Source of the DNA: Corynebacterium mendelii
GTDB taxonomy: Bacteria; Actinomycetota; Actinomycetes; Mycobacteriales; Mycobacteriaceae
Reading direction: 5' to 3'
Assembly: GCF_017307055.1 (NCBI RefSeq)
Contig: NZ_JAFLEQ010000017.1
Span: forward strand, 2,238-41,242
Length of the DNA stretch: 39,005 bases
The translations under genes were made by a program, and so were the position numbers. Below the pieces are notes generated by a model. The model made no database searches, had not been told where the DNA came from, and saw only the letters and a program-made list of their open reading frames with translations. Positions 1 to 7,381 of the stretch are shown in pieces (the stretch's first letter is position 1; each line of letters begins with the position of its first letter).

Positions 1-131
1 GCGACAGGGCGGTGGGTACTTGTCGGTGGCACCGTCAGGCACCGGGTGGATCCGCCGGGGTGTGCCCGGGGTGGTGACCCGCGGGGTGAAAAACGGTGGC
101 GGTGCGTGGTTGTCTCACGTATCGGGTGCGG

Positions 132-974
132 TCAGGGCAACGCGCCGATGCGGCGGGCCGCATTGACTGCCTCGTAGCGGGTGTGGGCGCCCAGTTTGCG
201 CATGACACTGCGCAGGTAGGACTTGACTGTCTCAGCGCCGATTCCCATTTCTTCGGCGGCTTCGACATTGGTGTGGCCAAGCGCCACGCAGGCGAGCACA
301 TCGAGTTCGCGGGCGGACAGTTTGGTGGTCTGCTTCACCCTGACCGGGGTGACCATCTGGTCGCACAGGTCCTCGAGTTCCTGGCGCAGCGCATCATCTT
401 CGACTTTGTTGGCCAGCATGCGCAGCTTCGAGTGGGTGGACCGGATTTGTTCCCATTCGGCGCCGTTCATGATGCGCCCGGCTTTCCCGCCGGCCCCGCG
501 CACCCCGTCATTGCGGCGCATCGCCGAGTTGATGGCGAGATCCTGCTCCAGAGTGCGGGCGGTCATCGTCACTTCCTCAATGACCTTGTCGCCGAGGCGG
601 ACCGCCGAGTGGACGCCGACATAGAGCACGCCGCGGATTTCGCGGTGCACGATCACCGGCACACCGACAATCGAGAACAGTCCCTCGTCCTGGATGGCGG
701 AATCGTATTCGTGGCTGATGACATTGGCGCGGGCATAGTCGGAGACACCGACCGGCCGCCGGGTGGTGACCACCCGCCCGCCGACACCGCAACCGGAGTC
801 GATGATCAGGTTCTGCAGGGCGGGGGTCCTCAGCCCCACCCAGGCGCTGATTTTCAGGCGGTTGTCATTCATCACGCTGGCGAACATGGTCACCGGGATG
901 CCAGTCGCGGTCTTCAGAGACGACAGCGCCTCACGGATGGCGTCGTCGTCATCCTTCATGCGTTGGGAGTCCAC
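132..974 (-). CDS. ramA: LuxR-type transcriptional regulator of acetate/carbon metabolism, RamA
   Basis: The 280-residue protein has an N-terminal GAF-like sensor half (about residues 10-150) and a C-terminal LuxR/FixJ-type helix-turn-helix (about 215-275, with the motifs LSARELDVLACVA, EEMGIGAETVKSYLR and RKLGAHTR). The sequence and length closely match RamA of C. glutamicum, the activator of acetate-use genes and a regulator of many central carbon genes. The GTG start at 974 gives MDSQRMKDDDD, as I recall for RamA, and has a good ribosome binding site (AAGGTGAGG) just upstream. An internal ATG at 959 is the alternative. The gene is monocistronic here. Its upstream region carries a TATACT -10 element and RamA- and RamB-like motifs, which fits autoregulation and cross-regulation. 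The family call is very safe; the regulon is inferred from the orthologue. Confidence 0.95.
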   Translation of the reverse strand: MDSQRMKDDDDAIREALSSLKTATGIPVTMFASVMNDNRLKISAWVGLRTPALQNLIIDSGCGVGGRVVTTRRPVGVSDYARANVISHEYDSAIQDEGLFSIVGVPVIVHREIRGVLYVGVHSAVRLGDKVIEEVTMTARTLEQDLAINSAMRRNDGVRGAGGKAGRIMNGAEWEQIRSTHSKLRMLANKVEDDALRQELEDLCDQMVTPVRVKQTTKLSARELDVLACVALGHTNVEAAEEMGIGAETVKSYLRSVMRKLGAHTRYEAVNAARRIGALP

Positions 975-1045
975 TTACCTCACCTTTTTTTGATCCACCC
1001 GACCAGGTACACCCACCGGGCACTCACTGATACGTTACGGAGGGC

Positions 1046-1081
1046 AGTATAACCGCAAAGTTGGGGGTGATCTAGCGGTTA
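1046..1081 (-). promoter_or_regulatory. Putative ramA promoter and operator
   Basis: On the minus strand a -10 hexamer TATACT lies at 1051-1046, about 70 bases before the ramA start. A perfect 7-bp inverted repeat, TAACCGC-N18-GCGGTTA (1050-1056 and 1075-1081), brackets the -35/-10 region. Between its arms are CCAACTTTGCGG (1064-1053), close to the RamB consensus (A/T)AACTTTGCAAA, and ACCCCCA (1068-1062), which matches the described RamA box AC4-5(A/G/T). The -35 is weak. The motifs are visible; binding is inferred. Confidence 0.5.
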
Positions 1082-1123
1082 CCGATGAATTTCTCCCACA
1101 TGCACGGTGGCACACAGCCCATC

Positions 1124-1160
1124 CCGGGGGTATTTTCGCCAACAAAAAAATACCCCCCGG
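1124..1160. repeat. Inverted repeat with G5/C6 tracts upstream of ramA
   Basis: CCGGGGGTATTTT (1124-1136) is followed after 10 bases by its near-perfect reverse complement AAAATACCCCCCGG (1147-1160, one extra C). Another CGGGGGT lies at 1171-1177. The tracts match the published RamA motifs (A/C)G4-6(T/C) and AC4-5(A/G/T). No T-run follows on either strand, so this looks more like an operator than a terminator. Confidence 0.45.
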
Positions 1161-1602
1161 ATGTCAACCCCGGGGGTACGTCACCTACCCCCCATTCTCC
1201 TGATTACGGGAGCAGTTTCGGGGGTCCACCCACCACGACGGCGCACCCCATCATCCCGCGTTGAATACATTGGGGCAGTTCACCACGACAGCCGGGCACC
1301 GTATGCCCCCTGCCGGTCAATCACCCCACTGCCCCACCCCGCCGGCACCGATTAGCCTGAACATCGTCTAAGCGGAAGCTGTAATCCCACACAACAAAGC
1401 ACACACTTTCCGCACACTCCCCCCGCTGCCACCCCCACATGCGAGTGGCTGCGGCTGGATCAACGAGATTGAAATCACGTCTCCCGGGCGGGCTGCGGAT
1501 CGGCGCAAAACCGCGGGCACTCCACCTGTCGCCCACACAACAGCCACCGGGGACACCGGCCCGCACCCGAATCATCGCCCCCGGCGGGCGGGAGGGGGTG
1601 CT

Positions 1603-1637
1603 TTGCTGCCGCGGGCCGGCGGCGTAACATGGTCATC
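1603..1637 (+). promoter_or_regulatory. Candidate promoter of the riboswitch transcript
   Basis: TTGCTG at 1603-1608 and TAACAT at 1625-1630 are separated by 16 bases. A start near 1637 would put the cobalamin aptamer about 50 bases into the RNA. The -10 fits the corynebacterial TAnnnT pattern and the -35 is moderate. Confidence 0.4.
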
Positions 1638-1687
1638 GCATCTGGTCCCTTTCCCGGTTGTCCGTCCACTAGCAGTCGTTCGTTGGT

Positions 1688-1817
1688 CCGGTTTCACGGG
1701 TGGGGGCGCAAGAGGGAATCCGGTGAGACCCCGGAACTGTCCCGCAACGGTAAGGGTGCGGGCGCGCAAGCGCCCGACACCACAAGTCCGATACCTGCCA
1801 GTTGTGCCTGACACCGG
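1688..1817 (+). ncRNA. Cobalamin riboswitch (B12 aptamer)
   Basis: The conserved blocks of the cobalamin aptamer family (RF00174) occur in order on the + strand: GGGAA (1714-1718), CCGGTGAGA, CCGGAACTGTCCCGCAAC (1731-1748), and the B12 box AAGTCCGATACCTGCC (1784-1799). A P1 helix can form between CCGGTTTCA (1688-1696) and TGACACCGG (1809-1817), with one mismatch. The 3' arm of P1 overlaps the first bases of a downstream hairpin (1816-1853), the usual arrangement for mutually exclusive folding. The class is clear. What is unusual is the target, because no recognisable cobalamin or cobalt gene follows on this strand. Confidence 0.92.
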
Positions 1818-1853
1818 AAGGAAAGCGCGCATGTTTCCGCGCTGTTTTCTTCC
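1816..1853 (+). terminator. Riboswitch expression-platform hairpin
   Basis: AGCGCG (1824-1829) pairs with CGCGCT (1838-1843) and the helix extends outward through GGAAG (1816-1820) with CTTCC (1849-1853). GTTTTCTT follows the GC core. The same hairpin hides a good ribosome binding site (GGAAGGAAA) and the ATG at 1831, so it could act as a terminator or as a translation block when B12 is bound. Which of the two applies cannot be read from sequence. Confidence 0.55.
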
Positions 1854-2091
1854 TCACAGGCCCATGGACCGGGCGTGGATACCCGGGTTTTTGTGGACAT
1901 TGACTGTGGTTGGCCGCATGTCTCGCCCGGGCGGCACCCCGGATGAGAAAAACGCCGACCATGTGTTATGCGCTGGTCTTTTGTGTCCAGCGCACCCGAA
2001 ATCCCCGAATTTTTCCGCCCTGTTGCCGGCCTGGTTGAGGTTGAAGGTGGCACACGGGCGGTTTTTGCTGTCCGTGGTTTTTGCTCGGTAA
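1831..2091 (+). CDS. Short ORF directly after the riboswitch, unrecognised
   Basis: The 86-codon frame starts with ATG 7 bases after GGAAGGAAA, and both site and start lie inside the riboswitch hairpin. The predicted product (MFPRCFLPHRPMDRAW...) has a hydrophobic patch around residues 16-27 but matches no family I know. It is not CbtB, BtuF or a metal chaperone. Codon use lacks the strong third-position GC of neighbouring genes. It may be a leader peptide, a decayed gene or chance. I list it because of its position and ribosome binding site, not because of protein evidence. Confidence 0.2.
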   Translation: MFPRCFLPHRPMDRAWIPGFLWTLTVVGRMSRPGGTPDEKNADHVLCAGLLCPAHPKSPNFSALLPAWLRLKVAHGRFLLSVVFAR

Positions 2092-2527
2092 CTGTGGCTC
2101 ATACACGTCACGTTTTCCTCCACTGGCACTGTCAGGCGCTGTTCGTGCATGCCCGGGGACTGGCTGCGGCAGAGTCAACGACAACTCCACACCCCGGCCC
2201 GGGGCACCCCTTGGTGGGTGTGTCCGGTGCCTGACTGCCGATTCGTTGCCGTCCTGGCCGGCCGTTGCTGCTGCTGCGGGATTTTCTCCTCAGATCAACC
2301 TCTCTCCTCATCCCGTGGCGCAGTCACTGCCGATCAGCTGTGGCGGATCCGAACCCGGCAGTGGCCCGTCGGCTCTTTCTTCGTCTGGTTTGTTCGAAGC
2401 GGATATGCCGGGTCACGGTGGTGTGGCTGCTGTCCGGTTGCGCGCCGGTTCCCGGGTGTGTGCGGCAGTGGTGTCCGCATCCGCTGACAGTTCGTCCGCG
2501 TTTTCCCCTTGCCCCGGGCAGCTCATT
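2092..2527 (+). other. Non-coding part of the riboswitch-controlled transcript
   Basis: This stretch lies between the short ORF and a strong + strand terminator. Frames here show no family similarity, no consistent ribosome binding site and no strong GC3 bias. It is best read as the body of a non-coding RNA or the remnant of a lost gene formerly controlled by the riboswitch. Confidence 0.4.
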
Positions 2528-2551
2528 GCCCCTCCGGCGGGGGCTTTTTTT
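2528..2551 (+). terminator. Rho-independent terminator of the riboswitch transcript
   Basis: GCCCC-TCCGGCG-GGGGC (2528-2544) is followed by seven T residues (2545-2551). The T-run is only on the + strand, so it ends the riboswitch RNA (about 915 bases from the candidate promoter), not the cbi operon. Confidence 0.8.
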
Positions 2552-2596
2552 GACCCCTCTACCGGCAACGCGGTTGTACCGGGATTCACGCATACC

Positions 2597-2613
2597 GGGG
2601 GCCGGTTGCCCCC
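2597..2613 (-). terminator. Stem-loop after cbiO, possible 3' end of the cbi operon
   Basis: GGGGGC and GCCCCC (6 bp, 5-base loop) lie 20 bases beyond the cbiO stop. No T-run follows on the minus strand, so it could be a Rho-type or processing end. Confidence 0.3.
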
Positions 2614-2632
2614 TCCCGCAGACCCGGGGTGG

Positions 2633-3427
2633 TCAGAGAAGATCCTGCGGGGTGGTAATGGTTTTTCCCACCGCTTGGGAGACAAACGGTGCCCACGGCA
2701 CTTCCAGCCGGGCGCGGCGCAGCAGCTCGGTGTCGGTGAGAATATCGCCGGTGGGACCCAACATCAGCCTGCCGTCGACGATGACGGCCGCCCGGGTGGA
2801 CACCTCCCACGCCAGATTCACATCGTGGGTGGAGACCACCACTGCCGTTCCACCGGATGACAACCGTTGAAGTGTTTTTTTCAGCTGCCGTCCCCCGGCC
2901 GGGTCAAGACCGGCGGTGGGTTCATCAAGCAGCAGCACCGCCGGCTGCATCGCCAACGCCCCGGCCAGCGCCACCCTTTTGCGCTGCCCGTAGGACAGCT
3001 GATGGGGGACGTTGTCAGCCAGGTCGGTGATCTCCGCATCGATCATCGCCCGGGTGGTGCGGGCACGTATTTCCGCCTTGTCCAGACCCTGGTTGGTCGG
3101 CCCGTAGGCGACATCGGCCTGCACCGAGATGGCGAAAATCTGGTCGTCTGGTTCCTGCAGCACCAGCTGCACGCTGCGGCGGACGGCATCCCTCCCGGCG
3201 CGGGTGTAGCGGTAGGGGCTGCCCCGCAGTTCTATATGCCCGGCGGTGGGTTGCCACACCCCGGCCAGCAACCGGAACAGGGTGGATTTACCGGAACCGT
3301 TGGCGCCGAGCAGGGCGATGGTGTCGCCCGCTGCGATGCCGAGACTGACATCGGTGAGGATGGGGGCATCCTTGTGGTGGAAAAAGTCAACGCCGCAGGC
3401 GGCGATGAGCGGGTCGTGGGTGTCCAT
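2633..3427 (-). CDS. cbiO: Cobalt ECF transporter ATPase CbiO
   Basis: This is the energising ATPase of the cobalt energy-coupling-factor importer, at the cytoplasmic face of the membrane. From the chosen ATG (264 residues): Walker A GANGSGKST at 41-49, Q-loop QEPDDQIF at 91-98, signature LSYGQ at 144-148, Walker B LLLDEP at about 165-170 and the switch histidine in STHD near 201. The frame opens upstream to a GTG at 3604, which would add 59 proline-rich residues absent from the family. I prefer ATG 3427 because it matches the usual CbiO N-terminus, though its ribosome binding site is weak and it leaves 222 bases after cbiQ. It is the last gene of cbiM-cbiN-cbiQ-cbiO. Confidence 0.9.
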   Translation of the reverse strand: MDTHDPLIAACGVDFFHHKDAPILTDVSLGIAAGDTIALLGANGSGKSTLFRLLAGVWQPTAGHIELRGSPYRYTRAGRDAVRRSVQLVLQEPDDQIFAISVQADVAYGPTNQGLDKAEIRARTTRAMIDAEITDLADNVPHQLSYGQRKRVALAGALAMQPAVLLLDEPTAGLDPAGGRQLKKTLQRLSSGGTAVVVSTHDVNLAWEVSTRAAVIVDGRLMLGPTGDILTDTELLRRARLEVPWAPFVSQAVGKTITTPQDLL

Positions 3428-3649
3428 GTTCGTGTGTATGTCTTGTCCGGTTGGTGGGTGGAGGAGATGGGGGTTTTCAAGAAATCTTTTTCCTGCCGCC
3501 GGTGTTGTCACCACCGGTGGCTGCGGTGTTGTTGTCCACTGTCGCGCCCCCTGCTTTTTCCGGTATCGGCCCGGCGGCGTGGAAAGCGGCGGCTTGTGTG
3601 CCACACCGGTTTTCGGGGCCGGTTTTTCCTGCGCGCAAAGCGCCCGCGC

Positions 3650-4405
3650 TCACAATTTGGGGGCGGGAATCATCCCGCTGAGGCTGACAGCGGTGACCGC
3701 CAGCAGCACGAGCACAATCAGGGCGGTGGCCCGGGCGTTGGCCTGGCGCACCGTGTGCAGGGTTGTTCCGGTGGCCGCGGCAGAGATATCGGCCCGCAGC
3801 TCCATGCCTTCCTGCAGTGTGCGCGCCCGGGTGAAAGCCACCACAAACAGTGAGCTGGCCTGCCCCGCCAGAGAGGATATCCAGCACCGCCAGTTGCTGT
3901 ATCCCAGCCGCTGGGCCTGGGCGTGGTACATGGTGCGGGCGGTATCGATCAGGGTGCCGATCATCCGGTAGGTGAGCATGGTGATCTGCACCGCCCAGTC
4001 GGGAACCCCGATCCGTGCCAGCCAGGCCAGCTGCTCCGACATCGGGGTGGTCACGGCAAACAGCATGGTCGCCGACATGGCGGTCACACAGCGGCACAAC
4101 ACCCGGGCCGCATCCGATGTGCCGCCGTCGATGAGCGATATCCCGTCAGCGCCAATCGACCAGATAAGCGGCACCATGCCGGGAAGAAGAAAAGAGGTGG
4201 GGGCGCCGACCAGGCCGAGGTAGAGCCGCCACGGCACCCGGGCGTAGATGGCCGAGGCGATGATCACCACAGCAATCATCGGCAGGGCGGGCCACGGCGG
4301 AAGGGAGACCGCCAACAGCAGCAGCCCGAGAAACAACAGGGCTTTCTGTCCCACGTTGACCCGGGCCAGCCTGCTGGTGGCCGCGGCTTGTTCCAGAGGG
4401 TTCAC
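3650..4405 (-). CDS. cbiQ: Cobalt ECF transporter transmembrane protein CbiQ
   Basis: The 251-residue membrane protein is the T component that couples the ATPase to the substrate-specific CbiM/CbiN unit. It shows several hydrophobic segments, beginning with LLFLGLLLLAVSL near residue 30. The charged cytoplasmic regions include short Ala-Arg-type motifs (ARTMYHAQAQRLGY and ARTLQEGMELRA) of the kind that dock on the ATPase. The start is GTG 4405, 19 bases after the cbiN stop. Identity rests on fold type plus its position between cbiN and cbiO. A nickel rather than cobalt transporter is possible in principle, but the presence of CbiN argues for cobalt. Confidence 0.87.
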   Translation of the reverse strand: MNPLEQAAATSRLARVNVGQKALLFLGLLLLAVSLPPWPALPMIAVVIIASAIYARVPWRLYLGLVGAPTSFLLPGMVPLIWSIGADGISLIDGGTSDAARVLCRCVTAMSATMLFAVTTPMSEQLAWLARIGVPDWAVQITMLTYRMIGTLIDTARTMYHAQAQRLGYSNWRCWISSLAGQASSLFVVAFTRARTLQEGMELRADISAAATGTTLHTVRQANARATALIVLVLLAVTAVSLSGMIPAPKL

Positions 4406-4424
4406 AATCTATGCCCGCTGCCGG

Positions 4425-4808
4425 TCAGTCACGGTTGGCGCCACCGGTGGCGGTGGTGGCCGTTGATGCACCGGCGGTGAGTTGTTTCTCGGCTTTGCTG
4501 CGTCCCCGGTAGTTGCCCAGGGCGAAGCCAACCAGTCCCGCCCCGAGTCCCGCCTGCAGGGCAAACAGGCCGGATTCGATTTCCCCGGGGAGTTCGCCGA
4601 CCAGGGGTTCGGCCCACGGGACATAGTCGGGGTTGACTTGTTCGACAATGGATTCGGCACCGTCATCGGTACCGGTGAACTGTTCCTCGGAGTCCGGGTC
4701 ACCGAAGTTGAAGAACATGGGGAAGGCGGCGATGAACGCGGCCAGAACAATCAGGCCGATCGTGGTTCCGGTCGACCGGCGGGTGGTGGTGGAGGAAGTG
4801 GTGCTCAT
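4425..4808 (-). CDS. cbiN: Cobalt transport protein CbiN
   Basis: The 127-residue protein has two membrane segments: about residues 17-33 (IGLIVLAAFIAAFPMFF) and about 83-100 (LFALQAGLGAGLVGFALG). Between them is the typical CbiN loop, including YVPWAEPL and the motif GEIESGLFALQ, which matches the CbiN family signature (PW..PL, GEIESLLF.LQ). CbiN is needed with CbiM for cobalt specificity and uptake. It is slightly longer than enterobacterial CbiN because of a Ser/Thr-rich N-terminus and a polar C-terminal tail. The ATG at 4808 is 36 bases after cbiM; cbiQ follows 19 bases later. Confidence 0.9.
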   Translation of the reverse strand: MSTTSSTTTRRSTGTTIGLIVLAAFIAAFPMFFNFGDPDSEEQFTGTDDGAESIVEQVNPDYVPWAEPLVGELPGEIESGLFALQAGLGAGLVGFALGNYRGRSKAEKQLTAGASTATTATGGANRD

Positions 4809-4844
4809 GGCAGAGATCTGTCTTTTCTGTGAGTGGTGGTGGTG

Positions 4845-5543
4845 TTAGGCATTGACCTGGGCGCGGGGTGTCCCGGCCGGGTCTTTCGACCCGCCGAGCA
4901 CCCCGAGACCGGCCAGCTCCTTCGGGGCAACCTGGACCAGGGCACGGAAAATGAGCACCGTGACAATCGACTCCACAATCGCCAGCGGCACCTGGGTGGG
5001 GGCGTACAGGCCGAGGAAGGTGGCGAAAGCGGTACCGAACCCGGAGGCGTGGTGGGCCAGCGCCAGTTCGAAAGCGGCCACAATATAGGTCACCAGATCA
5101 GAGAAAAACGCGGCGCAGAAAATCGCCGCCGAGTGGCTGCCGCCGGCTTTGCGCACGGCCAGCCAGCACATCCATCCCACCCACGGCCCGGCGATGGCCA
5201 TGGAGAAAATATTGGCGCCCAGAGTGGTGATCCCGCCGTGGGCCAGCAGCAGCGCCTGGAAAACCAGCACAATCGAACCCATGAACGCCATCACCGGTGG
5301 TTTGAACAGCACCGCCCCCAAACCGGTGCCCGTCGGGTGGGAACACGACCCGGTCACCGACGGGATTTTCAGGGCGCTGAGCACGAAACTAAACGCCCCG
5401 GCCGCCCCCAGAAGCAGCGTGGACTCGGGGTTGTTTCGGATTGATTTGCGCACGGCCATCGCGCCGTGGATCACGAACGGGGCGGACACCGCACCCCAGG
5501 CGATGCAGTGGGTCACGGGCAAAAAGCCCTCGGCGATATGCAT
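4845..5543 (-). CDS. cbiM: Cobalt ECF transporter substrate-binding membrane protein CbiM
   Basis: The 232-residue integral membrane protein is the substrate-capture component of the cobalt importer. The mature N-terminus MHIAEGFLP is diagnostic: in CbiM/NikM the N-terminal amine and His2 bind the metal. This fixes the start at ATG 5543 and not at the longer frame reaching 5594. Downstream are the conserved segments CSHPTGTGLGAVLF and VFQALLLAHGGITTLGANIFSMAIAGP, with His residues that complete the metal site. A purine-rich GAAAGAAGAG precedes the start. It is the first gene of cbiMNQO, downstream of a long structured leader. Confidence 0.95.
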   Translation of the reverse strand: MHIAEGFLPVTHCIAWGAVSAPFVIHGAMAVRKSIRNNPESTLLLGAAGAFSFVLSALKIPSVTGSCSHPTGTGLGAVLFKPPVMAFMGSIVLVFQALLLAHGGITTLGANIFSMAIAGPWVGWMCWLAVRKAGGSHSAAIFCAAFFSDLVTYIVAAFELALAHHASGFGTAFATFLGLYAPTQVPLAIVESIVTVLIFRALVQVAPKELAGLGVLGGSKDPAGTPRAQVNA

Positions 5544-5570
5544 GGAGAAAACTCTTCTTTCGACAATGTA

Positions 5571-5735
5571 GGCAGGGCCACATCCGTCGGGCACACCGCA
5601 ACCCGCGCTGGGTTCCGGTTGAACGGATGGGGTGCAGGAAAAACACCATGGTGCGTATGACAGGCGTGCGCCACACCCGGGTCAGCGGGAAACAGGGGCA
5701 GTCCCGTCCCCGTTGACCCGGTCACACCCTCTCCC
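5571..5735 (-). promoter_or_regulatory. Structured cbiM leader; possible divergent cobalamin riboswitch
   Basis: The minus-strand leader contains a long hairpin (arms ACCGGGTCA at 5722-5714 and TGACCCGGGT at 5684-5675, 5675-5722 overall). Fragments resembling the B12 aptamer are GGGAGAGGGTG (5733-5723), GGGACTGCCCCTGT near 5705-5692, and GACGGAT...CCCTGCC (5587-5571), a poor version of the B12 box. These are far weaker than in the + strand riboswitch, so the class remains uncertain. Confidence 0.3.
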
Positions 5736-6326
5736 ACTTGCCGGCCACACCCGGCCCAACCGGTCGTGTCACCGTCGCCATGTCCCGGTGGGCATCACCG
5801 AAAAACAGGCGTCCGGCCCGTCACGCCGCGGTCAGCACTGCGGTGGTCGTTTTCTCCTCAACAGGCGGTTGCGGCACCACACCGCACACAGCGCACCCCC
5901 CACCGGACCGATGGCCATCCCCACCCCGGATCAAGGGGTGGATCAGCACCGGAAAACCGGTGAACAGTTCACTGTGAATCAACGCGCGGCCGAGACTACC
6001 AGACCACCGGACTTTTCTGAACTTTTGCTTAACGGCAATGAAAATTATTTCCTTCCCACCCCGCCCCCAGTACCGCCAAAACACCCGGAAAAAGCCCATT
6101 CGTCAAGCTCAACACCACAAGCCAGGCAAACCTTAACAACTCTCAGACACGGCTCCATATTCGCGACACGGTGAGGAAAAACACACTTTTTGACACACTA
6201 ACCCCACCCTTACATGGGCGTGGTCCCGGATGCCAATCGGTCACCGACAACGCATTCCACCCCCACCGCCGACCGATTGAACCACCCGCCCGACCCCCTG
6301 TCAGGGCGCCGGAAAAAGGCCCCGAA
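5723..6326. other. Intergenic region between cbiM and cysK
   Basis: No convincing gene. It holds two adjacent perfect palindromes, CACCGG-AAAA-CCGGTG (5948-5961) and GTGAAC-A-GTTCAC (5960-5972). An AT-rich tract at about 6010-6055 includes TGAAAATTATTTCC (6039-6052), which resembles half of a Zur/Fur-type box (TGAAAATnATTTTCA). These are candidate operators for the minus-strand cbi promoter. A -10 for cbiM could not be fixed. Confidence 0.35.
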
Positions 6327-6342
6327 TAGACAGATTAGTCTA
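6327..6342. promoter_or_regulatory. McbR operator upstream of cysK
   Basis: TAGAC-N6-GTCTA (TAGAC at 6327-6331, GTCTA at 6338-6342) is a perfect copy of the described McbR binding motif, the TetR-type repressor of sulfur assimilation and methionine/cysteine genes in C. glutamicum. It overlaps the -35 position of the candidate promoter whose -10 is TACGCT (6364-6369), as expected for repression. Confidence 0.85.
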
Positions 6343-6445
6343 GGTGTCGGTTCACATCTGTGGTACGCTGCCCCGTGGCGCCGTCCGCCGCGAAGGTGGC
6401 GGTCGGCCAGTACCACTTCCCCCGACAGAAAAAGAGGCTTTCCCC

Positions 6446-7381
6446 ATGGGACGCATCCACAATTCGATTACCGACACCATCGGCGGCACCCCCCTGGTGC
6501 GGCTTAACCGTTTGACCGAAGGCCTGGAGGCCGACGTGCTGGTCAAACTGGAATCCTTCAACCCCGCCAACTCGGTCAAAGACCGCATCGGCCTGGCCAT
6601 TATCGATGCCGCCGAAAAATCCGGGCAGCTCAAGCCGGGTGGCACGATTGTGGAGGCCACCTCCGGCAACACCGGTATCGCCCTGACCATGGTCGCTACC
6701 GCCCGCGGCTACAACGTCGTGTTGACCATGCCGGAGACAATGTCGATGGAACGCCGGGTGATGCTGCGGGCCTACGGCGCGGAAATCATTCTCACCCCGG
6801 GTGCGGCCGGCATGCAGGGTGCGGTCGACAAAGCCAATGAGATTCTCAAACAGCGCGAAGGGGCGGTCTCGGCCAACCAGTTCGCCAACCCGGCCAACCC
6901 CGAATTCCACTACGCCACCACCGGCCCGGAGATTTGGGAGGACACCGACGGCAAGGTCGATATTTTCGTGGCCGGTGTCGGCACCGGCGGAACGGTCTCC
7001 GGGGTGGGCAAATACCTCAGGGAGAAAAAAGACGACGTCGAAATCTATGCCGTGGAGCCTGCTGAGTCGGCACTGCTGACCACCGGCAAAGCCGGCCCGC
7101 ACAAAATCCAGGGACTGGGTGCCAACTTCGTTCCCGGAAACCTTGACCGGGCGATCTTGACCAATGTGCTCACCGTCGCCAACGATGACGCGATCGCCAC
7201 TTCCCGCAAACTCGGCAACACCGAAGCCATCCTGGGCGGCATTTCCTCCGGCGCCAATGTCCACGCCGCCCTGGAGCTGGCCAAAAAACCGGAGAACAAA
7301 GGCAAGACGATCGTCACCATCGTCTGCGACTACGGTGAGCGCTACGTCTCCACCGTGCTCTACGACGACATCCGCAACTAA
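6446..7381 (+). CDS. cysK: Cysteine synthase A (O-acetylserine sulfhydrylase)
   Basis: The 311-residue PLP enzyme makes L-cysteine from O-acetylserine and sulfide in the cytoplasm. The PLP lysine is K45 in NSVKDR. The substrate loop TSGNTG is at 72-77 and the phosphate-binding GVGTGGTVSG lies near 178-187. Length is normal for the family. ATG 6446 is chosen because AAAAAGAGG precedes it and the protein then begins MGRIHNSITDTIGGTPL, as in relatives. cysE follows after 115 bases with its own promoter. Regulation by McbR is inferred from the upstream operator. Confidence 0.97.
   Translation: MGRIHNSITDTIGGTPLVRLNRLTEGLEADVLVKLESFNPANSVKDRIGLAIIDAAEKSGQLKPGGTIVEATSGNTGIALTMVATARGYNVVLTMPETMSMERRVMLRAYGAEIILTPGAAGMQGAVDKANEILKQREGAVSANQFANPANPEFHYATTGPEIWEDTDGKVDIFVAGVGTGGTVSGVGKYLREKKDDVEIYAVEPAESALLTTGKAGPHKIQGLGANFVPGNLDRAILTNVLTVANDDAIATSRKLGNTEAILGGISSGANVHAALELAKKPENKGKTIVTIVCDYGERYVSTVLYDDIRN

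Noticed and set aside
1..131. Possible coding end upstream of the ramA stop
   Set aside because: Only short frames are open and none shows family features; too little sequence to call.
2081..2860. 259-residue + strand frame after the riboswitch
   Set aside because: It reads through the strong terminator at 2528-2551 and then antisense to cbiO; TTG start, no ribosome binding site, no homology that I recognise.
3428..3604. 59-residue N-terminal extension of CbiO
   Set aside because: The extension is Pro/Thr-rich, unlike CbiO relatives, and the GTG at 3604 has no good ribosome binding site; kept only as an alternative start.
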